From CAZPQN01 sp964588795 (GTDB lineage Bacteria; Fidelibacterota; UBA2242): a DNA stretch of 28,858 bases. How positions within the stretch are numbered: position 1 is the first letter of the stretch; each line of letters opens with the position of its first letter. This document shows, piece after piece, positions 16,096-24,535 of the stretch. A program made the position numbers and the translations under genes. Location: assembly GCA_964588795.1 (NCBI GenBank), contig CAZPQN010000029.1, forward strand, positions 1 to 28,858. Reading direction: 5' to 3'. Under the pieces are notes generated by a model. That model was given only the letters and a program-made list of their open reading frames with translations, had not been told where the DNA came from and searched no databases.

Positions 16096-17088
16096 ATGTT
16101 GCGGAGCAAAATCGCCAGTGTAGGCAAATCTGTACCGGAAAACGTGGTCACCAACCACGACTTGGAAAAACTGATGGACACCAGCGACGCCTGGATTGTG
16201 GAGCGCACCGGCATTCGGGAGCGGCGGTTCGTGACGCCACCGTGTGGATGCGCCCAGCTGGCCTTGCCGGCTTGTCAATCCGCGATCGAGGGCGCCGGTC
16301 TTACCAAACAAGATATTGATTGCCTGATCGTTGCCACGACCACTCCCGAACATGGATTCCCCGGCACCAGCAGTTTCCTGCAGTCTTTGTTAGAACTGCC
16401 CGGTGTTCCCACCCTGGATATTCGCGTGCAATGTTGCGGCTTCATCTACGGGCTCGCCATTGCCGACGCCTTTATCAAAACCGGTCAGTACCAAAATATC
16501 CTGCTGGTGGGCGTTGAAGTGCAGTCGGTGGGCTTGAATTTGACGACTGCCGGACGGGATATCGCTGTCCTTTTTGGTGATGGCGCCGGCGCAGTTGTCG
16601 TCAACCATAGTGATGACACAAGTGCGATTTTATCCACGCACCTGTTTGCCGACGGGCGGTTTGCTAAAGAATTGTGGGTTGACGCGCCTATCGGTTATGC
16701 AAATCCGCGCATTTCCAAGGAAATGCTCGACGCGGGACGCCAGTATCCGCAAATGAACGGACGACAGGTTTTCAAACATGCCGTGACGCGTTTCCCGGAA
16801 GTCGTGCAGGTTGCCTTGCAGGCGAACCAGTTAAATCTCGCGGATGTGGCCTTGGTGATTCCGCACCAGGCCAATCAGCGCATCACCGAGGCCATTGCGC
16901 AACGCCTGGAATTGCCGCTGGAAAAAGTGTACAGCAATATCCACCGCTATGGCAACACGACTGCCGCCTCCATCCCTTTAGCACTGGCCGACGCTCTGGA
17001 GGAAGGTAAATTCCGCAAGGGTGATTATCTGATTTTGGCGGCTTTCGGTTCGGGTTTCACGTGGGCCTCGGCGGCTATTCGGTGGTAG
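16096..17088 (+). CDS. fabH: Beta-ketoacyl-ACP synthase III
   Basis: Starts fatty-acid synthesis by condensing acetyl-CoA with malonyl-ACP. The thiolase-fold catalytic triad is complete: C113 (in VQCCGF), H257 (IPHQANQR) and N287 (RYGNTTAAS). WIVERTGIRERR at 33-44 and FGDGAGAVV at 160-168 are family landmarks. At 330 residues the length is typical. The residue after the nucleophile is Cys114, where Ala or Ser is usual, giving a vicinal Cys pair at the active site. AAAGGAAAG upstream is a good ribosome-binding site. It is not next to plsX, fabD or acpP as in many genomes but sits between recJ and the c-di-AMP phosphodiesterase gene, so it may be a paralogue (inference). Confidence 0.95.
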   Translation: MLRSKIASVGKSVPENVVTNHDLEKLMDTSDAWIVERTGIRERRFVTPPCGCAQLALPACQSAIEGAGLTKQDIDCLIVATTTPEHGFPGTSSFLQSLLELPGVPTLDIRVQCCGFIYGLAIADAFIKTGQYQNILLVGVEVQSVGLNLTTAGRDIAVLFGDGAGAVVVNHSDDTSAILSTHLFADGRFAKELWVDAPIGYANPRISKEMLDAGRQYPQMNGRQVFKHAVTRFPEVVQVALQANQLNLADVALVIPHQANQRITEAIAQRLELPLEKVYSNIHRYGNTTAASIPLALADALEEGKFRKGDYLILAAFGSGFTWASAAIRW

Positions 17089-17095
17089 ATACCGT

Positions 17096-19456
17096 ATGAA
17101 CCCCCCAAAAATGCCGCGCCATTCGATTTATAAAACTCGCGGCCCCTTTCATTCCCGCCGGCAAAGGACTGTCATGGTTCTGCTGTGTATTTTGATCGTT
17201 GTTACGATTGCCCTCCTTTTCCCCAAAAATACCTACCGGGTTTTCCATTACAAAATCAACGACATAACGAGCAGTTCGATTATCGCGCCTTTCGACTTCC
17301 CTATCCTGAAATCGGATCGCGAATTGGAAACCGATCGCCTGGAAGCCCTGAAACAGGTTCCTTTCTTTTTTAAGCAGGATAAAAATATCGCCGAACAGCA
17401 GATCAGGCTGCTGAATAAATTCATCAGCGATATCGACAAACTCCGGACGCTGAAAAACAAATATGACGAATCCCGGAAAACTACCGAACGCCGTGAAAAC
17501 TCCGGATCGGTTCTGCTGGATTCAACGGCTTATTTCGGCACCCTGAAAACCTTTTACTCCCAGTATAAAATTGATCGCAGCTCCCTGGTCGAAAAAATCT
17601 TCATTGCCGGCACTGAATCCGAGCTCCCGCCGGGCGGATCGGGCACCATCTTCCCGGCTCTGAAAAAAATCATCGGCGATTTGTATTCCCTGCAGATCCT
17701 CGACGTCCCTAAAACGGACATCCTCTCCGGTAAAATTGCCCTTCGCAATAACGGCGAAGAACTGTTCATTCCCGTCGAGCAAGTTCTGACATTGGAAGAA
17801 GCCTGGACCAGGGCCAAGCAGAGTTTACAGCAACGCTTCGGTATGGACCAAATTAACCTGCTCAGCGCCAGTTACGACATCATCGTCAATTTCCTTAAAC
17901 CCAACCTGATCTCGCTCTCGGACGTTACCGATAGCCGGCAGAAAGAGGCCATCGCCAAAGTGCCCATCAGCAAAGGCGTCGTTCTGGAAAACGAGAAAAT
18001 CGTTGATGCCAACACCAAGATCACACCTGAAATTTTTCAGAAACTGACTTCCCTGTCCAAGGAACGCGCCAAACAGGTCAACCTCCAGAAACCCTGGCGG
18101 ATTAATCTGCCTTTATTAGGCGATCCACTGATTTTTCTTGGACAGATTATTTTCATCGGGATTATCTTTTCCTTCTTTTGGGCCTTTTTGTACGTCTACC
18201 GCCCGGAAGCGATTTCCAATCCCAAACTACTCATTCTGATCGGGATAACTTTCGTCATCCAGACACTCTGCGCCGCGTTGTTTGTCGAACATCTCGAGAT
18301 TTCGGAATATGCCATTCCGGTCACACTCGCCGCCATGACCATGACGATTCTGTTTGACAGCCGCATCGCCTTAGTTGGAACCGGCACGCTGTGCCTGATC
18401 CTTGGCGCCCAGATCGGCGGCAATGTCAATTTCGTAATCAATTCACTCTTTGTCAGCACGCTGGCGATCTATTCCGTCCGCCAACTGCGCAAGCGCAGTC
18501 AGGTTTTCCAGTCCCTTATTTTCATCGTACTGGGGTATGGTGTTTCGATTGTGGTGACGGAATCGCTGAGGTTCGCCACACTCGCGGAAGTTCTCGACAA
18601 ACTGCTCTACGCCACCACCAATGGTGTTTTAGCCCCGTTCTTGACCTATGGCATTATCGGTTTTTTAGAGACCATCTTCGGCATCACCACCGATCTTTCG
18701 CTACTCGAATTGGCCGATTTCAATCACCCTCTGTTGAAATTGCTGTCCCGGGAAGCAACCGGCACCTTCACCCATTGCGTGACCGTGGGCAATCTGGCGG
18801 AAGCCGCCGCCGATACCATCGGCGCCAATGCGCTGTTGGCCCGCGTCGGCTCCTATTATCATGACATCGGTAAGGTGACCAAACCGGAATACTTCATCGA
18901 AAATCAGGCGTTCGACTACAACCGCCACGATAAACTGACCCCGAATCTGAGCGCCATTATCATCATCAATCACGTGAAAGAAGGCATCCGCCTGGCGAAC
19001 GAGTACAAACTTCCCCAGGCAATTCTGGACTTTATTCCTTCGCACCATGGGACGACCCGCGTCGAGTACTTCTACAACAAAGCCCTCGAACAAGCCGAAG
19101 ATACAGCGGAAGTCAACGAATCGGATTTTCGTTACCCCGGCCCCAAACCCCGCACCAGGGAAACCGGCATCGTCATGATCTGCGAGACGATCGAAGCGGT
19201 CTGCCGGACTCTCGATAAACCCTCCATCAGTAACATCGAAAAAGTCATTGATAGCATGATCGCCAAGCGCCTGAAGGAGGGCCAGTTTGATGAATGTCCG
19301 CTGACCTTAGCCGATCTGACTAAAATCAAAGGCAATTTGAAGGAAGGTACCGGTATCCTGCCCATTTTGAAAGGCATCCATCACCTGCGGGTTGAATATC
19401 CCGGTCAGGAAAACGGTCTGCCGGAAACCAAAAACGATGCCACGGAGTCCGACTGA
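17096..19456 (+). CDS. 7TM-HD family protein, PgpH-like cyclic-di-AMP phosphodiesterase
   Basis: A 786-residue membrane protein of the 7TMR-HDED plus 7TM plus HD architecture. A first membrane helix lies at about 27-43. A large extracytoplasmic 7TMR-HDED domain follows (about 50-340, ending with SKGVVLENEKIVDANTKIT and TSLSKERAKQ). Seven membrane helices lie at about 345-545, and a cytoplasmic HD domain carries THCVTVGNLAEAAA, the YYHDIGK metal motif (H589, D590) and FIPSHHGTT. In Listeria PgpH this layout hydrolyses c-di-AMP, so the host probably uses that second messenger, although no cyclase gene is in the window. The gene is packed directly between fabH (7 bases) and ybeY (3 bases), the same order (pgpH-ybeY) as in many bacteria. 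Confidence 0.93.
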   Translation: MNPPKMPRHSIYKTRGPFHSRRQRTVMVLLCILIVVTIALLFPKNTYRVFHYKINDITSSSIIAPFDFPILKSDRELETDRLEALKQVPFFFKQDKNIAEQQIRLLNKFISDIDKLRTLKNKYDESRKTTERRENSGSVLLDSTAYFGTLKTFYSQYKIDRSSLVEKIFIAGTESELPPGGSGTIFPALKKIIGDLYSLQILDVPKTDILSGKIALRNNGEELFIPVEQVLTLEEAWTRAKQSLQQRFGMDQINLLSASYDIIVNFLKPNLISLSDVTDSRQKEAIAKVPISKGVVLENEKIVDANTKITPEIFQKLTSLSKERAKQVNLQKPWRINLPLLGDPLIFLGQIIFIGIIFSFFWAFLYVYRPEAISNPKLLILIGITFVIQTLCAALFVEHLEISEYAIPVTLAAMTMTILFDSRIALVGTGTLCLILGAQIGGNVNFVINSLFVSTLAIYSVRQLRKRSQVFQSLIFIVLGYGVSIVVTESLRFATLAEVLDKLLYATTNGVLAPFLTYGIIGFLETIFGITTDLSLLELADFNHPLLKLLSREATGTFTHCVTVGNLAEAAADTIGANALLARVGSYYHDIGKVTKPEYFIENQAFDYNRHDKLTPNLSAIIIINHVKEGIRLANEYKLPQAILDFIPSHHGTTRVEYFYNKALEQAEDTAEVNESDFRYPGPKPRTRETGIVMICETIEAVCRTLDKPSISNIEKVIDSMIAKRLKEGQFDECPLTLADLTKIKGNLKEGTGILPILKGIHHLRVEYPGQENGLPETKNDATESD

Positions 19457-19459
19457 GTT

Positions 19460-19921
19460 ATGCCTGCGATCCGCATTGCCAATAATTATCGCGGGTTCAT
19501 GTTGCTGAGACCCGCCGTCGAACACATCGCGCATTTCATCGCCCGGCAGGAGCGGCGCACTTACAAGGGCGTGACCGTAATCATCACCGACGATAAGGTT
19601 CTGAATGACCTGAAAAAACGCTTCTTCGGCGAGGATGCTTTCACCGATACGATCACTTTTAACTACAACTCCCCCGGCGAAGCCCCGGAGGGCGAGATTT
19701 ATCTGAGCCTCGACCGTATTCGGGAAAACTCGCAAAATTACCGGACCACTTTTGATCAGGAATTAATCACCGTGTTGGTGCACGGTTTTTTACACCTCTT
19801 GGGCTATAACGACGAAAAACTCGCCGATAAAAAACAAATGCATGCGCTCCAGAATTTCTATGCCCAGCAGATCAAATTGCAACGTTTCTACCGCCATCTT
19901 AAAAAATCTGCTCAGCCTTGA
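19460..19921 (+). CDS. ybeY: Endoribonuclease YbeY (rRNA maturation factor)
   Basis: A metal-dependent RNase involved in 16S rRNA 3' maturation and 70S quality control. The zinc motif is HGFLHLLGYND: His108 and His112 are present, but the third ligand (HGxLHLxGYDH in most phyla) is Asp118. Bacteroidetes-type members also carry an acidic residue there, so this is a lineage variant and probably still metal-binding. FNYNSPGE (67-74) and EGEIYLSLDRI (77-87) are the usual substrate-groove strands. The length of 153 is normal. Its stop codon overlaps the TTG start of mazG. Confidence 0.93.
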   Translation: MPAIRIANNYRGFMLLRPAVEHIAHFIARQERRTYKGVTVIITDDKVLNDLKKRFFGEDAFTDTITFNYNSPGEAPEGEIYLSLDRIRENSQNYRTTFDQELITVLVHGFLHLLGYNDEKLADKKQMHALQNFYAQQIKLQRFYRHLKKSAQP

Positions 19922-20703
19922 ACGAAGAATTAGCCACCGCTTTTGATAACCTGATGCAGATCATTCGCACCCTGCGCGGCCCGCAGGGTTGTGAGTGGGA
20001 TAGGGCACAGACTCCGCAATCACTGACGCCCTACCTTTTGGAAGAAGCCCATGAACTGACTGAATCCATCCATGAGCGGAATCAGTCAAAAATAAAAGAA
20101 GAGCTGGGAGATCTGCTCCTACATATCCTATTTCAGGCCCTGATTGCCGAGGAACATCGGCATTTCACCCTGATCGAGACGATCGACCATATCAGCCAGA
20201 AATTGGTTCGCCGTCATCCCCACGTCTTTGGTGAAACCAAAGTCAGCGGTGTCAAGGACATCAAAAAAAACTGGGAAGCCATCAAACTCAAAGAAGGTCG
20301 GGCTTCGCTGATGGACGGTTTGCCACATGGATTACCCGCCTTGTTACAGGCCCGGCGCGTCCAGGAACGCGCTTCGCAGGTGGGTTTCGACTGGGAAAAA
20401 ATAGATGCCGTCTGGGAAAAACTACATGAAGAAATTGATGAACTGAAACTGGCGCTAAAGGCTCACCAGACGGCAGAAATAAGCGCCGAGCTGGGCGATA
20501 TTTTATTCACGGTCGTCAATCTCTCGCGTTTTCTGAATGTTGATCCGGATCAGGCCCTGCGGCACACGACGCAGAAATTTCTAAAACGCTTTAAAGCCAT
20601 CGAAAGTGAATTGGCTGACCATGGAAAAAGTCTCCATGAATCGTCACTCTACGAGCTCGATGCGATCTGGAATCGACTGAAAACCGCAGAAAAATCTGCC
20701 TGA
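19918..20703 (+). CDS. mazG: Nucleoside triphosphate pyrophosphohydrolase MazG
   Basis: Hydrolyses (d)NTPs, including damaged ones, to monophosphates and PPi. It has two tandem MazG domains. The first carries GPQGCEWDRAQT at 21-32 and the magnesium motif EEAHE at 42-46 with EELGDLLLH at 61-69. The second has EEIDELKLAL with ELGDILF. At 261 residues it matches the full-length enzyme. The start is TTG (19918), inside the ybeY stop region; no ATG serves the N-terminus better, so translation is coupled. It is the last gene of the recJ-fabH-pgpH-ybeY-mazG run. An independent strong promoter for the 6S-like RNA begins 24 bases after its stop. Confidence 0.95.
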   Translation: MNEELATAFDNLMQIIRTLRGPQGCEWDRAQTPQSLTPYLLEEAHELTESIHERNQSKIKEELGDLLLHILFQALIAEEHRHFTLIETIDHISQKLVRRHPHVFGETKVSGVKDIKKNWEAIKLKEGRASLMDGLPHGLPALLQARRVQERASQVGFDWEKIDAVWEKLHEEIDELKLALKAHQTAEISAELGDILFTVVNLSRFLNVDPDQALRHTTQKFLKRFKAIESELADHGKSLHESSLYELDAIWNRLKTAEKSA

Positions 20704-20726
20704 TAAATAAAAAGTCATTTTAATAC

Positions 20727-20755
20727 TTGACAGCAAACAACAGATGTTATATATT
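20727..20755 (+). promoter_or_regulatory. Strong sigma-70 promoter of the 6S-like RNA
   Basis: Perfect -35 TTGACA (20727-20732), 17-base spacer, -10 TATATT (20750-20755). The predicted start is near 20762. It is the best promoter match in the window, as expected for an abundant stable RNA. Confidence 0.85.
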
Positions 20756-20761
20756 GCATCT

Positions 20762-20955
20762 GTATGAAGAGCTATTTGATAAACTATCCTGCAATGGTGA
20801 GGTGATTATTTTGGAACCAACACCATAATATTGGGAGCTGGGCTTCGGGCGGCAAAAGCACGCCTCCTCGTCGAGGAAACTTGACCCGTCCGGGAGGCAC
20901 CCACCGTGATAACACGGTTCCCATTTATCATCAAAACCCATTGCAGGATATTTTA
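20762..20955 (+). ncRNA. ssrS: 6S RNA (SsrS-like)
   Basis: A non-coding stretch of about 190 bases behind a strong promoter. A perfect 13-bp closing stem joins TATCCTGCAATGG (20785-20797) to CCATTGCAGGATA (20938-20950), followed by TTTTATT, which can end transcription. Inside, GGAACC (20814-20819) can pair with GGTTCC (20916-20921), flanking a central bubble next to a CCGTG/CACGG hairpin (20904-20917). GACCCGTCCGGGAGGCACC (20883-20901) corresponds to the conserved 6S block GGTCCGTCCGAGAAGCC of E. coli, and GATTATTTTGGAACC resembles the 5' bubble strand. 6S RNA mimics an open promoter and holds sigma-70 RNA polymerase in stationary phase. The exact 5' end is uncertain; a processed form could begin near 20785. 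A covariance-model search would be decisive. Confidence 0.78.
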
Positions 20956-21570
20956 TTGGTGCTCGATTTTTACCGACGGCAAGGCTTGCAACTGCTTTTG
21001 CAGCTCCGGCACTTTTGCAACAGGGAGTTTAACCTCCAACCTGATCCCGACAGCCATAAACTGCGGGTCAAAATCCACCTGCATCCTGCTCAGCAACCGG
21101 ACGCAGTCCGCGTAATCAGCATGCGTACAGGTCAGGGTCCATGATTCCCGTGCCGCATAGGGCATGCGCCCCGCCAAGTCTAACGCCGTTCCGGCGATCC
21201 TGCCATAAGCTCGGACCAAACCGCCTATGCCAAGCTTGACGCCACCGAAATAGCGGGTTACGATGCATAACGAATCGACGAGTCCCCGATATTCGAGAGC
21301 CTTCAAAATGGGAGCACCGGCCGAACCACGCGGCTCCCCTGCATCGCTTTGATAGTAGAGCAATGAACCGTTGGCAAAAATCCGATAAGCCCAGCAGATA
21401 TGCGTCGCCTTACGGTGTTCGCCGTGCACCTGCTCGATGTAGGTGGTTACCTCGGATTGAGAAGCGATCGGGAAACAGACGGCGATGAATTTTGATTTGC
21501 GGATGGTTTCGGTCGCCCGGGCAATGCCGGCGATCTTGAAATAGGCGGGGATTGATTCAGTCGCCGACAT
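20953..21570 (-). CDS. yigZ: YigZ/IMPACT family protein
   Basis: Belongs to the UPF0029/Impact N-terminal family; in eukaryotes IMPACT regulates GCN2, while the bacterial role is not well defined (binding of tRNA, rRNA or ubiquitin-like surfaces has been proposed). Signatures: KSKFIAVCFP (25-34), HICWAYRI, SDAGEPRGSAGAPIL (about 75-89, the core motif), and VTRYFGGVKLGIGGLVRAY (about 104-122). The C-terminal about 70 residues are the DUF1949 ferredoxin-like domain. The length of 205 is standard. It starts directly at the end of the upstream metalloprotease gene with no gap. Its stop codon overlaps the 3' end of the convergent 6S-like RNA. Confidence 0.93.
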   Translation of the reverse strand: MSATESIPAYFKIAGIARATETIRKSKFIAVCFPIASQSEVTTYIEQVHGEHRKATHICWAYRIFANGSLLYYQSDAGEPRGSAGAPILKALEYRGLVDSLCIVTRYFGGVKLGIGGLVRAYGRIAGTALDLAGRMPYAARESWTLTCTHADYADCVRLLSRMQVDFDPQFMAVGIRLEVKLPVAKVPELQKQLQALPSVKIEHQ

Positions 21571-23220
21571 TTACTTAATCACTACCATTTTCTGCGCGGA
21601 GCGGGTTCCGCCCAACTGCATTTGCATCAGGAAAACCCCGGAGGTCAACTGTGCATTTCTCAGCGTCGCTGCGGGCAGGGTGAGAGTATAGGTTCCCGGG
21701 ATCAGCAAACCGGTATTCAACCGGGTCGTAAAAATTTCACGACCCGCCAAATCGAAGCATTGCAGGGCGGGATCGGTTACAATTCCGCCTACCCTGATTT
21801 TTAAAAGCAGATCCTGATCGGCATTGGTATTAATCGGATTCGGATAGATAGCGAGGAGTCGGTTAAGAACTCCGCTGGAATCCTGGTGCTCTTGAAAACT
21901 TATGGTGTAGCTCGCCGCAGTGGTCAACGAACTGTTAGTGACAAAAATCAGCAGGGAATCGCCGTAACCGACCTTCCCGGTGTAAATTTTCTCTCCCAAT
22001 CCCAGCTGGTTATGCACATCGCCAATTAGATATTTGCTTAACAGGTAACTCGCCGCGCCGCCACCATTGGCGGTGACGGAGGTCTGGAAGCTCAGGTACA
22101 AGTCCCGGTTGAACAAAACCCGGAAAGGAATCGTGGCATGCGGCTGGATGGTAGCCGGGAATTGGGGTAGATTACCAATGAGTGCCTGATTGGCACCCGC
22201 AATCTGCAGGAGTGGAAAATCCGCCGCATCGGTGGAGAGGGCCCAGCGCATCTCGTACCGTGCCCCGGTATAATAACTGCGGCGACAAAATTGATTCCAG
22301 CAGGTCGCTACGGAGGTTTGCTGATCTTTCAACATGGTTTCCAGGGCGGCGAAAGCGGTGGTGGTTTTTATGCCTTCCCAGACAGGCGCCAGGCGTTTTT
22401 CTCCGACCTCATCTAAGACACTGCGCAGAAAAGGTCCCAAAGCATACCAGTAAGAGCTGCTCCAGAGCGAACTGGTAGGCATATAAAAATAGGCGGACAT
22501 ATAGTTGTAATAATCGTTGACTTCCGGATAGGCACGCTCTTCAAACCAGGTCGAACACCATTCTAAAAAATAGGTGTCCCCGTTGGTCGCCCCCGGTAAA
22601 TTGTTACTCTGCCACCAGTTATAACCCAACTGCACCACATGAAAATATTCGTGGGCGAGCGTTACGCGCAATCCATTCAACCCCGCGGTGAAATATTCAT
22701 AGTAATCGTTATCAATGACAGTGTAGGCAGTGTAGTCGTAAAGACGTGGGGTAGCAGTGACCTCATTCTCCGGATAAGTATAGGCATAAGCACTGCCGCC
22801 CAAGTTTTTGACGTAAATATCGGTAGCATCGCCGTCAATGCCGTCGGACGGCGGGGGCTGAAAACCGAGCGTATCGATCAACAGGCGATAAACGCGCTCG
22901 GCACAACGCCCGGCTTCATAAATGAAGTCCGGAACGCCGTCCGGATTGGTATAAACCTGCGCGACGGCATCTGTGCCGGTGTTGGTGTAGTGCAATTGAA
23001 AATGCCCTTCCGCAGTATTGTAAACCTGAGGCAAAACCGGACGCTGATAAAGCACCTGCGGCGATTCCTTCGGCAGGCCGGGCAACACCAAATCGTGTTT
23101 GATGTTCATCCGACTTTGCAGATCACCCATTTCCGGAGCAGTATTTTGTGCATTTAACGGCATGATTAGTCCAATACAACAAGCGAGACAGGCGACAGCT
23201 AAGCGAAAGCAACGCGGCAT
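21571..23220 (-). CDS. Secreted MXAN_6640-type zinc metalloprotease with C-terminal secretion tail
   Basis: A 549-residue exported protein. Residues 1-25 form a signal peptide (hydrophobic core, cleavage after NAQ). The catalytic region has LAHEYFHVVQ (H190-E191-x2-H194), the HExxH zinc site, followed by FLEWCSTWFEE, which offers the downstream glutamate ligand; SDGIDGDATDIYV (125-137) is typical of the MXAN_6640 family. The last about 90 residues, from LLAIYPNPINT to QKMVVIK, form a Por/type-IX-secretion-type sorting domain (YPNP start, strand-rich, ending in a basic strand). This implies outer-membrane translocation and possibly surface anchoring. It sits between der and yigZ with gaps of three and zero bases, an odd place for a secreted protease. 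Confidence 0.88.
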   Translation of the reverse strand: MPRCFRLAVACLACCIGLIMPLNAQNTAPEMGDLQSRMNIKHDLVLPGLPKESPQVLYQRPVLPQVYNTAEGHFQLHYTNTGTDAVAQVYTNPDGVPDFIYEAGRCAERVYRLLIDTLGFQPPPSDGIDGDATDIYVKNLGGSAYAYTYPENEVTATPRLYDYTAYTVIDNDYYEYFTAGLNGLRVTLAHEYFHVVQLGYNWWQSNNLPGATNGDTYFLEWCSTWFEERAYPEVNDYYNYMSAYFYMPTSSLWSSSYWYALGPFLRSVLDEVGEKRLAPVWEGIKTTTAFAALETMLKDQQTSVATCWNQFCRRSYYTGARYEMRWALSTDAADFPLLQIAGANQALIGNLPQFPATIQPHATIPFRVLFNRDLYLSFQTSVTANGGGAASYLLSKYLIGDVHNQLGLGEKIYTGKVGYGDSLLIFVTNSSLTTAASYTISFQEHQDSSGVLNRLLAIYPNPINTNADQDLLLKIRVGGIVTDPALQCFDLAGREIFTTRLNTGLLIPGTYTLTLPAATLRNAQLTSGVFLMQMQLGGTRSAQKMVVIK

Positions 23221-23223
23221 GGT

Positions 23224-24534
23224 CTACTTACTGCGGAAAGCTATGGTGAGCGGAACCCCCTCGAAATCAAATTGCTGACGCAGGCGATTTTCGAGGAATC
23301 GGCGATATTCTTCCTTGATCAGCCGTGGCTCGTTGGTAAAAAAGACGAACACCGGCGGGGCGGTTTTGACCTGCGTGACGAACTTGATGCGGATGATTTT
23401 ACCCTGAACCGCCGGCGGCGGAGTGCGGGAAATCAGCCCTTCGAAAAATTTATTGAGCTCGGCGGTATTGACACGCTTCTGGGCATTTTGATAGACCTGA
23501 GAGACCGCCGCTAGTACGGTATGGATACGTTGCCGGGTTTTGGCGGAGATGAACAGGACCGGATAATATTCCAGTTCACCGAATCGCTGATACAAATTGC
23601 GCTTGAAATCACGGGCGGAATTAGTTTCCCGGGCGAACAGGTCCCATTTATTGATCGCGACGATCAATCCCTTCTTCTGGTCAAGAACGTAGCGCGCAAT
23701 GCCCGCATCCTGGTGCGTAAAACCCTTGGCTACGTCCACCACCAACAGGACGATGTTACTGCGGTCAATCGCCCGGTAGGCCCGCAGGACACTGTAGAAT
23801 TCCACTTCATCGCCGATGTTACGACGGCGGCGCAGTCCGGCAGTATCAATCAGCGTCACCGGCTCGCCGTAATATTTGATCGTCGTATCAATGGAGTCGC
23901 GGGTAGTGCCGGGAATGTCGGTGACGATAGCTTTTTCTGCACCGACTAACGCATTCAGCACCGAAGATTTACCAGCGTTGGGCATACCGACAATCGCTAA
24001 TTTTATTCCTGGGACATTTTCTTCGGCGGCAATCCTGACTGGAATCAGGTCCAGCATCCGATCCAACAGATCACCGATGCGTCGTCCGTTCAGCGCCGAA
24101 ACCGGCATAATTTCACCCAGACCGAGAGCATTGAACTCCAGTCCGGTTAGCTCGGATTTTTCGTTGTCGCATTTATTGACAACCAACAGGTGATTTTTAC
24201 CGGCGCGGCGGATGAGCCGGGCGATTTCGTAATCCATCGTGGTCACAGATTCGCCGCCATCCACGATAAACAGCACCAGGTCCGATTCGGCGATGGCTAA
24301 CTGCACCTGGTAGCGGATGGCCTTCTCTATCAAATCGGTGCTTTCCGGCACGAATCCGCCGGTATCAACGAGAATAAAACTACGCCCAGCCCAGGTCACC
24401 GGTTCATACACCCGATCACGCGTAATACCCGCGCGGGCATGTACAATTGATTTGCGCTTGCGGGCTAACCGATTGAACAAGGTCGACTTGCCCACATTGG
24501 GGCGTCCCACTATCGCGATTACCGGTTCACTCAT
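23224..24534 (-). CDS. der: Ribosome-associated GTPase Der (EngA)
   Basis: An essential double-GTPase for 50S assembly. The first G domain has GRPNVGKS (10-17), DTGG (58-61) and NKCD; the second has GMPNAGKS, DTAG and NKWD. The C-terminal KH-like domain follows (ISRTPPPAVQGKIIRIKFVTQ, then FVFFTNEP). At 436 residues the length is typical. It starts one base after the DUF512 gene stop; DUF512-der pairing is a recurring gene order. It is followed by the secreted metalloprotease three bases later. Confidence 0.97.
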   Translation of the reverse strand: MSEPVIAIVGRPNVGKSTLFNRLARKRKSIVHARAGITRDRVYEPVTWAGRSFILVDTGGFVPESTDLIEKAIRYQVQLAIAESDLVLFIVDGGESVTTMDYEIARLIRRAGKNHLLVVNKCDNEKSELTGLEFNALGLGEIMPVSALNGRRIGDLLDRMLDLIPVRIAAEENVPGIKLAIVGMPNAGKSSVLNALVGAEKAIVTDIPGTTRDSIDTTIKYYGEPVTLIDTAGLRRRRNIGDEVEFYSVLRAYRAIDRSNIVLLVVDVAKGFTHQDAGIARYVLDQKKGLIVAINKWDLFARETNSARDFKRNLYQRFGELEYYPVLFISAKTRQRIHTVLAAVSQVYQNAQKRVNTAELNKFFEGLISRTPPPAVQGKIIRIKFVTQVKTAPPVFVFFTNEPRLIKEEYRRFLENRLRQQFDFEGVPLTIAFRSK

Positions 24535-24535
24535 T

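Noticed and set aside
22639..23157. Plus-strand frame of 172 codons opposite the metalloprotease
   Set aside because: It is antisense to a gene with signal peptide, HExxH site and sorting tail; the opposite frame has no recognisable feature.
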